Assembly (NCBI GenBank): GCA_004335635.1
Contig: QAXH01006747.1
Location: 1-12,498 of the forward strand
DNA from: Chloromonas sp. AAM2
Lineage: Eukaryota > Chlorophyta > Chlorophyceae > Chlamydomonadales > Chlamydomonadaceae
Direction: 5' to 3'
DNA: 12,498 nucleotides
Shown here piece by piece: positions 9,701 through 12,498 of the stretch; the stretch's first letter is position 1; the number at the start of each line of letters is the position of its first letter. The notes under the pieces were generated by a model that did not search any database, had not been told where the DNA came from, and saw only the letters and a program-made list of their open reading frames with translations. A program made the position numbers and the translations under genes.

Positions 9701-10639
9701 CCAGCTTTCCTGCGTGCCCACACCCGCCCACCCGCCACAGAGGAAGTGAGCACCACACGCTTGATCGTGTCCTTGGACTTGATGACCGCGGTCATGACGT
9801 TGCGAGTGCCCTCGAGGGCCGGGCGCAGGAGGTCGGACTCGGGGTTTGGAACCGCAACCTGAAGAGACAATCCAGGCGGTTCACATGGGATCCATTGGCC
9901 TGCATCTCCTGTCTTGGCGTTCCACACAATGATGTGTGTTCCCCTCAGTGCCGCACACGTGACATGCGGCACTGAGCAATCGTCCCAGGCCATGCCTGAG
10001 GACAACCTGCTCGACCATCCATGACCAATCCACATACACTCAGACATGCAGAGTAAACACAGCACAGCGCAACTGGCCCTCGTAAGTGTTGCCAACTACA
10101 CATCATCATACTCCACCTGAAATACTTGTCCTTGACCGGACACCCCAGGTCACACCAGTCACTCTGTTAACATGTCTCTGTCATCTGATTGGGCACTGCG
10201 AACACAGACTGCTGCCGTTCTTGCATACTTGTTACATACTGACCTGGAAAGGGCTGGCCACATGGAAGACGTATTGAGCTCCCTTGACAACCTCATCAAA
10301 CACCCCGGGCTCCAGCAAGTCAGCTGAGTGTAAGGTCAGGGCGTTGAGGTGTTCTGACGGCAGCACCGCCTTCAAGTTGGCTACCCTGGCAGCATCAGTG
10401 CTGCCCCGGACAGTGCCCCGGACACTCCAGCCTGCTGTTAGCAGCTGCTTGACTAGCTCGCTGCCTACAAACCCGCAGGCGCCTGTAACCACTGCCACTG
10501 GGCCTGACATGGCTAGGATGGCTGATTTTGCAGGGACTGTGCGGGTGATGGACCTGGCTCGTGGGTTGTGAAGGGTTGGCACACGATGAATTGGCCGCTG
10601 AACCAGGCGGTGAGCGTACAGTAACGTCGCCCTGCACAT
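6782..10639 (-). CDS. NAD(P)-dependent reductase, dihydroflavonol-4-reductase/cinnamoyl-CoA-reductase-like (eight exons, 377 aa)
   Basis: Exons are 10639-10244, 9858-9732, 9199-9090, 8853-8716, 8319-8248, 7969-7862, 7338-7267 and 6892-6782 (stop 6784-6782). All junctions are in frame: six introns are phase 0 and intron 2 is phase 1. The product is an extended short-chain dehydrogenase with an N-terminal Rossmann fold. TGACGFVG (residues 52-59) is the dinucleotide-binding loop, and the Arg in RGTVRGS after strand 2 suggests NADPH. TSSVA (170-174) supplies the catalytic Ser, and YWVSK (207-211) is the YxxxK active site. Later family landmarks are GIDLVTILPEFVMGP, SGTWIFSDVRE then VAAAHI, and a C-terminal ELGLK. 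The family reduces carbonyl groups of flavonoid, phenylpropanoid or other small substrates; the substrate here cannot be told. Met at 10639 gives a 43-residue, Arg/Ser/Thr-rich, almost acid-free extension that resembles an organelle transit peptide. Met at 10510 (GCCATG) would give a 334-residue protein of usual family length. A third in-frame ATG lies at 10711. Class assignment is secure; the start is not. Confidence 0.88.
8320..8715 (-). other. Intron 4 of the reductase gene, GC-AG class
   Basis: The donor is AAG|GCAAGG and the acceptor is GCATGCAG|GG. Splicing here joins SSEFFK to GFLASPGEG in frame, as expected for this reductase family. The nearest downstream GT would add residues and break the phase-0 match to the acceptor. 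GC donors with the sequence AG|GCAAG are the known minority class handled by the major spliceosome. Confidence 0.75.
8674..8699 (-). other. G-quadruplex-like G tract just after the GC splice donor
   Basis: The sense (minus) strand reads four runs of four G, three of them separated by single T bases, plus a further GGG. The first G run starts 15 nt inside intron 4. The pattern satisfies a canonical G4 motif in both the DNA and the pre-mRNA. G runs near 5' splice sites are known intronic splicing enhancers in other eukaryotes; any role here is inferred. Confidence 0.6.
9944..9976. other. Perfect 12-bp inverted repeat with CACGTG in the loop (reductase intron 1)
   Basis: CTCAGTGCCGCA at 9944-9955 and TGCGGCACTGAG at 9965-9976 are exact reverse complements, separated by nine bases that begin with CACGTG (9956-9961). 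The element lies inside the 385-nt first intron. It could fold in RNA, form a cruciform, or present a symmetric binding site for bHLH/bZIP-type factors that recognise CACGTG. The function is unknown. Confidence 0.85.
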
Positions 10640-11513
10640 GATGGATTGAAGTGTGGGATGACAGTACTGCTGATCGAGCATGAGCATGGGCGCATTTGCA
10701 CAGCCATGCATGAAGTGAGAACTATAGAGTTACGAAACGTCTGTCACTGTGGTATGGGAAGACACAAGCCCTGTTTTCCAATCCAAGAGTGGAATGCACG
10801 TCTAGGCATCCATGTGGACAAGCCGTGCGGCGTATCATGCAATCCAGATCAATGCCGGGAGACTGTCGGAAGCTGCCGGCAGATCCTCACGTTTGGAACC
10901 TTGGGTCTTGAAACGCAAAGCTTGGCGAGAGTAGGAGGGCAAGGTCACACTGCTGGCGAGGTGCAATTCTCTCAGTTGCTGTACATTAGAGAGGAACGCA
11001 AGGACACCCATTAATGCGTGGGCATTTCAAAAATTGAGTGACCAATGAGGCATTTCTAACCGCCCAAGGTGAAGCCGAGGCTAGAAGACAAAGTGCTGGG
11101 GTTGGGGTTGTAAAGAGGGGTAAGCGTCCCAATCTTTCCTGGACTGTCAAAGTCACCAGATACCGCCTCCACACGTGCCCACACCCATCAGCCATCTCAA
11201 CCGTGCACACATACAGTGCCCCGTCTGGACAATTTCTCCCAGCTTGCCCATTGACTGGTCAGCACATTAGACGCCATTGTCCGTCTATCGTCGTAGTTGA
11301 CCAGCAAGTGGACGCTGATCAGGAGCGGCCATCTACAACACTATGAACCACCCACAGTCCAATTCCACAACATCACTCTGGCTGGAGAGTGGTCTGTGAA
11401 CAGCAAAATTTGAAGGTCACACAGGTCCGCAGAACCAAGGATAGGGGCCTCTGCATCGCCTTCCAACCCACTTATGCAGCACAAACCGGTAACAGGCCAC
11501 TGACGTTTGCACC
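10640..11513. promoter_or_regulatory. Divergent intergenic region between the reductase and ketopantoate-reductase genes
   Basis: The two flanking genes are transcribed away from each other, so about 874 bp must hold both promoters and leaders. A weak TATA-like TATAG on the minus strand at about 10722-10726 sits some 85 nt before the reductase ATG at 10639. If used, it would favour that start, or the one at 10510, over the ATG at 10711. I see no convincing TATA box for the plus-strand gene and no RNA gene. The open frames here show no protein-like features. Confidence 0.4.
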
Positions 11514-12228
11514 ATGTCAGTTGCTACAACGGCCCGCCCATCTTTCCATGTGCTGGGAGCCGGCAGCCTTGGCCTGCTCTACGCCCACCACCTGCGCAGC
11601 GCCTCCCTGCCTGTCACTCTCCTAGTGCGTGACCAGCGGGCCATTGGGCAGTTTCTGGTGCGGGAGTCAATGATCACCTTAGAGCGCAAAAGCAACAAGC
11701 ATCCTTCCCAAGGCTACACTGAATGCCTGCGGGTTGAGGCAGAGGTGGAGGCAGTTTTGCCAAACAGGGGATCAGCCACCAATCCAGGTCAGTGCACAGA
11801 CGACGCTCAAAACTAGGGCACCTGCAGCTTTTTCAGAAGCAACGCCGCGGATATGCATGTCAGCAGGACAGCACATGCAGACTTTCTGCATCAGCCTCAC
11901 ATGTCTGACAGTGGGTAAACCATAGCATGATATTCAGGCCACTGTCTCCCTCGTTATGCGCACGCTTTCATACTACCACCTGAATGCCTCACACCAAAGG
12001 TAATCTAATGATGACCATGACGGGCTATAGCCGTTCTGAACTCCCCTTGGGTTTCTGCGCTGTCTTCGGCTTGCAGGCAGTCAAGATGCCTACCAACATC
12101 CCATCCAGAACCTGCTGGTTGCCACCAAGAGCGTGGATGTGGTCGCGGCTGTGCGGAGCGTTCAGCACCGATTGGCACCGGACACCTCAGTGGTGCTGTT
12201 GCAGAACGGCGTGCTGGCTGTGTATCAA
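11514..12228 (+). CDS. Ketopantoate reductase (2-dehydropantoate 2-reductase) family, 5' part only
   Basis: Two exons are visible: 11514-11787 and 12077-12228, with the remainder beyond the right edge. Intron 1 (11788-12076, 289 nt) has donor CCAG|GTCAGT and acceptor CTTGCAG and is phase 1. Exon 2 ends at CAA|GTGGGC in phase 0, leaving 142 residues. The protein opens with FHVLGAGSLGLLYAHHL, a Rossmann NADP-binding loop (GAGSLG, residues 15-20), then VTLLVRD. After the junction come LLVATKSVDVVAAV and VVLLQNGVLAVYQ. K109 and N135 match the positions of the conserved Lys and Asn of the ApbA/PanE family (K72 and N98 in E. coli PanE). These enzymes reduce ketopantoate to pantoate for pantothenate and CoA synthesis; some family members have other roles. 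The ATG at 11514 has a good context (GCACCATG) and follows an in-frame TAA eight codons upstream. The C-terminal domain with the other active-site residues is not in the window. Confidence 0.85.
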
Positions 12229-12310
12229 GTGGGCTATAGGGCTACAGTACTAATGTCAATGGATCGATGAGTACACAGCAAATATGGGAAGGTCATGTTT
12301 ATCGGGGTTA

Positions 12311-12334
12311 TGCAGACCTACGTGCAGACCTACA
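12311..12334. repeat. 12-bp tandem duplication in ketopantoate-reductase intron 2
   Basis: TGCAGACCTACG at 12311-12322 is followed at once by TGCAGACCTACA, differing only in the last base. It lies in what should be the second intron (starting at 12229), which has no further recognisable exon before the window ends. Confidence 0.8.
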
Positions 12335-12425
12335 CAGCTTCATTGGCTAGCAGCGGCTGTGCTTTGGTTGGGTTGAAAGAACTATGGTGCTGTCCAGTGG
12401 GTCTGACAAGGCAGGGAGTACGGCA

Positions 12426-12498
12426 AGGATAGAGTGCAGGTACAGGTCAGCGCTGCAGGTACAGGATAGAGTGCAGGTACAGGTCAGCGCTGCAGGTA
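12426..12498. repeat. 37-bp minisatellite running off the right edge
   Basis: A 37-bp unit at 12426-12462 is repeated exactly at 12463-12498, where the window cuts the second copy one base short. Each unit is itself built from two TGCAGGTAC-type submotifs separated by AGGTCAGCGC and AGGATAGAG spacers. The perfect identity points to an active or recently expanded array inside intron 2 of the ketopantoate-reductase gene. The copy number cannot be known from this window. Confidence 0.9.

Noticed and set aside
10646..11014. 122-codon open frame on the plus strand
   Set aside because: It overlaps the reductase 5' region, has no domain, and has no splice continuity with the ketopantoate-reductase gene.

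Overview
The window is nuclear DNA of a eukaryote, most likely a chlorophyte green alga of the chlamydomonadalean (volvocine-like) kind. The reasons are an intronless histone H4 gene with a histone-type 3' stem-loop instead of a poly(A) signal, intron-rich neighbouring genes with short GT-AG introns ending in TGCAG-like acceptors, a possible TGTAA-type poly(A) signal, and long (TGT)n and minisatellite tracts. The clade is an inference from gene style; no single marker proves it. Nothing bacterial, viral or CRISPR-like was seen.

Layout. 1-118 looks like one side of a divergent histone promoter; a partner gene, probably H3, would lie just outside the left edge on the minus strand. 216-527 (+) is a complete histone H4 gene with its stem-loop at 561-576. 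577-2841 has no supportable gene but holds small diverged direct repeats. 2842-5277 (-) is a three-exon gene for a 596-residue leucine-rich-repeat protein with an F-box-like N terminus. 5278-6781 is non-coding and carries a diverged 60-bp direct repeat. 6782-10639 (-) is an eight-exon gene for an extended short-chain dehydrogenase of the dihydroflavonol-4-reductase/cinnamoyl-CoA-reductase type. One of its seven introns is of the GC-AG class and is followed closely by a G-quadruplex-like tract. 10640-11513 is a divergent intergenic region. 11514 to the right edge (+) is the 5' part of a ketopantoate-reductase-family gene, with two exons visible and the rest beyond the window. A 37-bp minisatellite runs off the right edge.

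The splice models were built by hand. Every junction keeps the reading frame and gives continuous family-like protein. The three reductase, LRR and histone loci look like unrelated neighbours and not a pathway cluster. The reductase and ketopantoate-reductase genes are head to head across about 0.87 kb and could share a promoter region. No convincing new biological system was found. The most unusual items are the GC-AG intron beside a G-rich tract, the perfect intronic hairpin with CACGTG in its loop, and the mirrored TATA-like boxes at the histone promoter.
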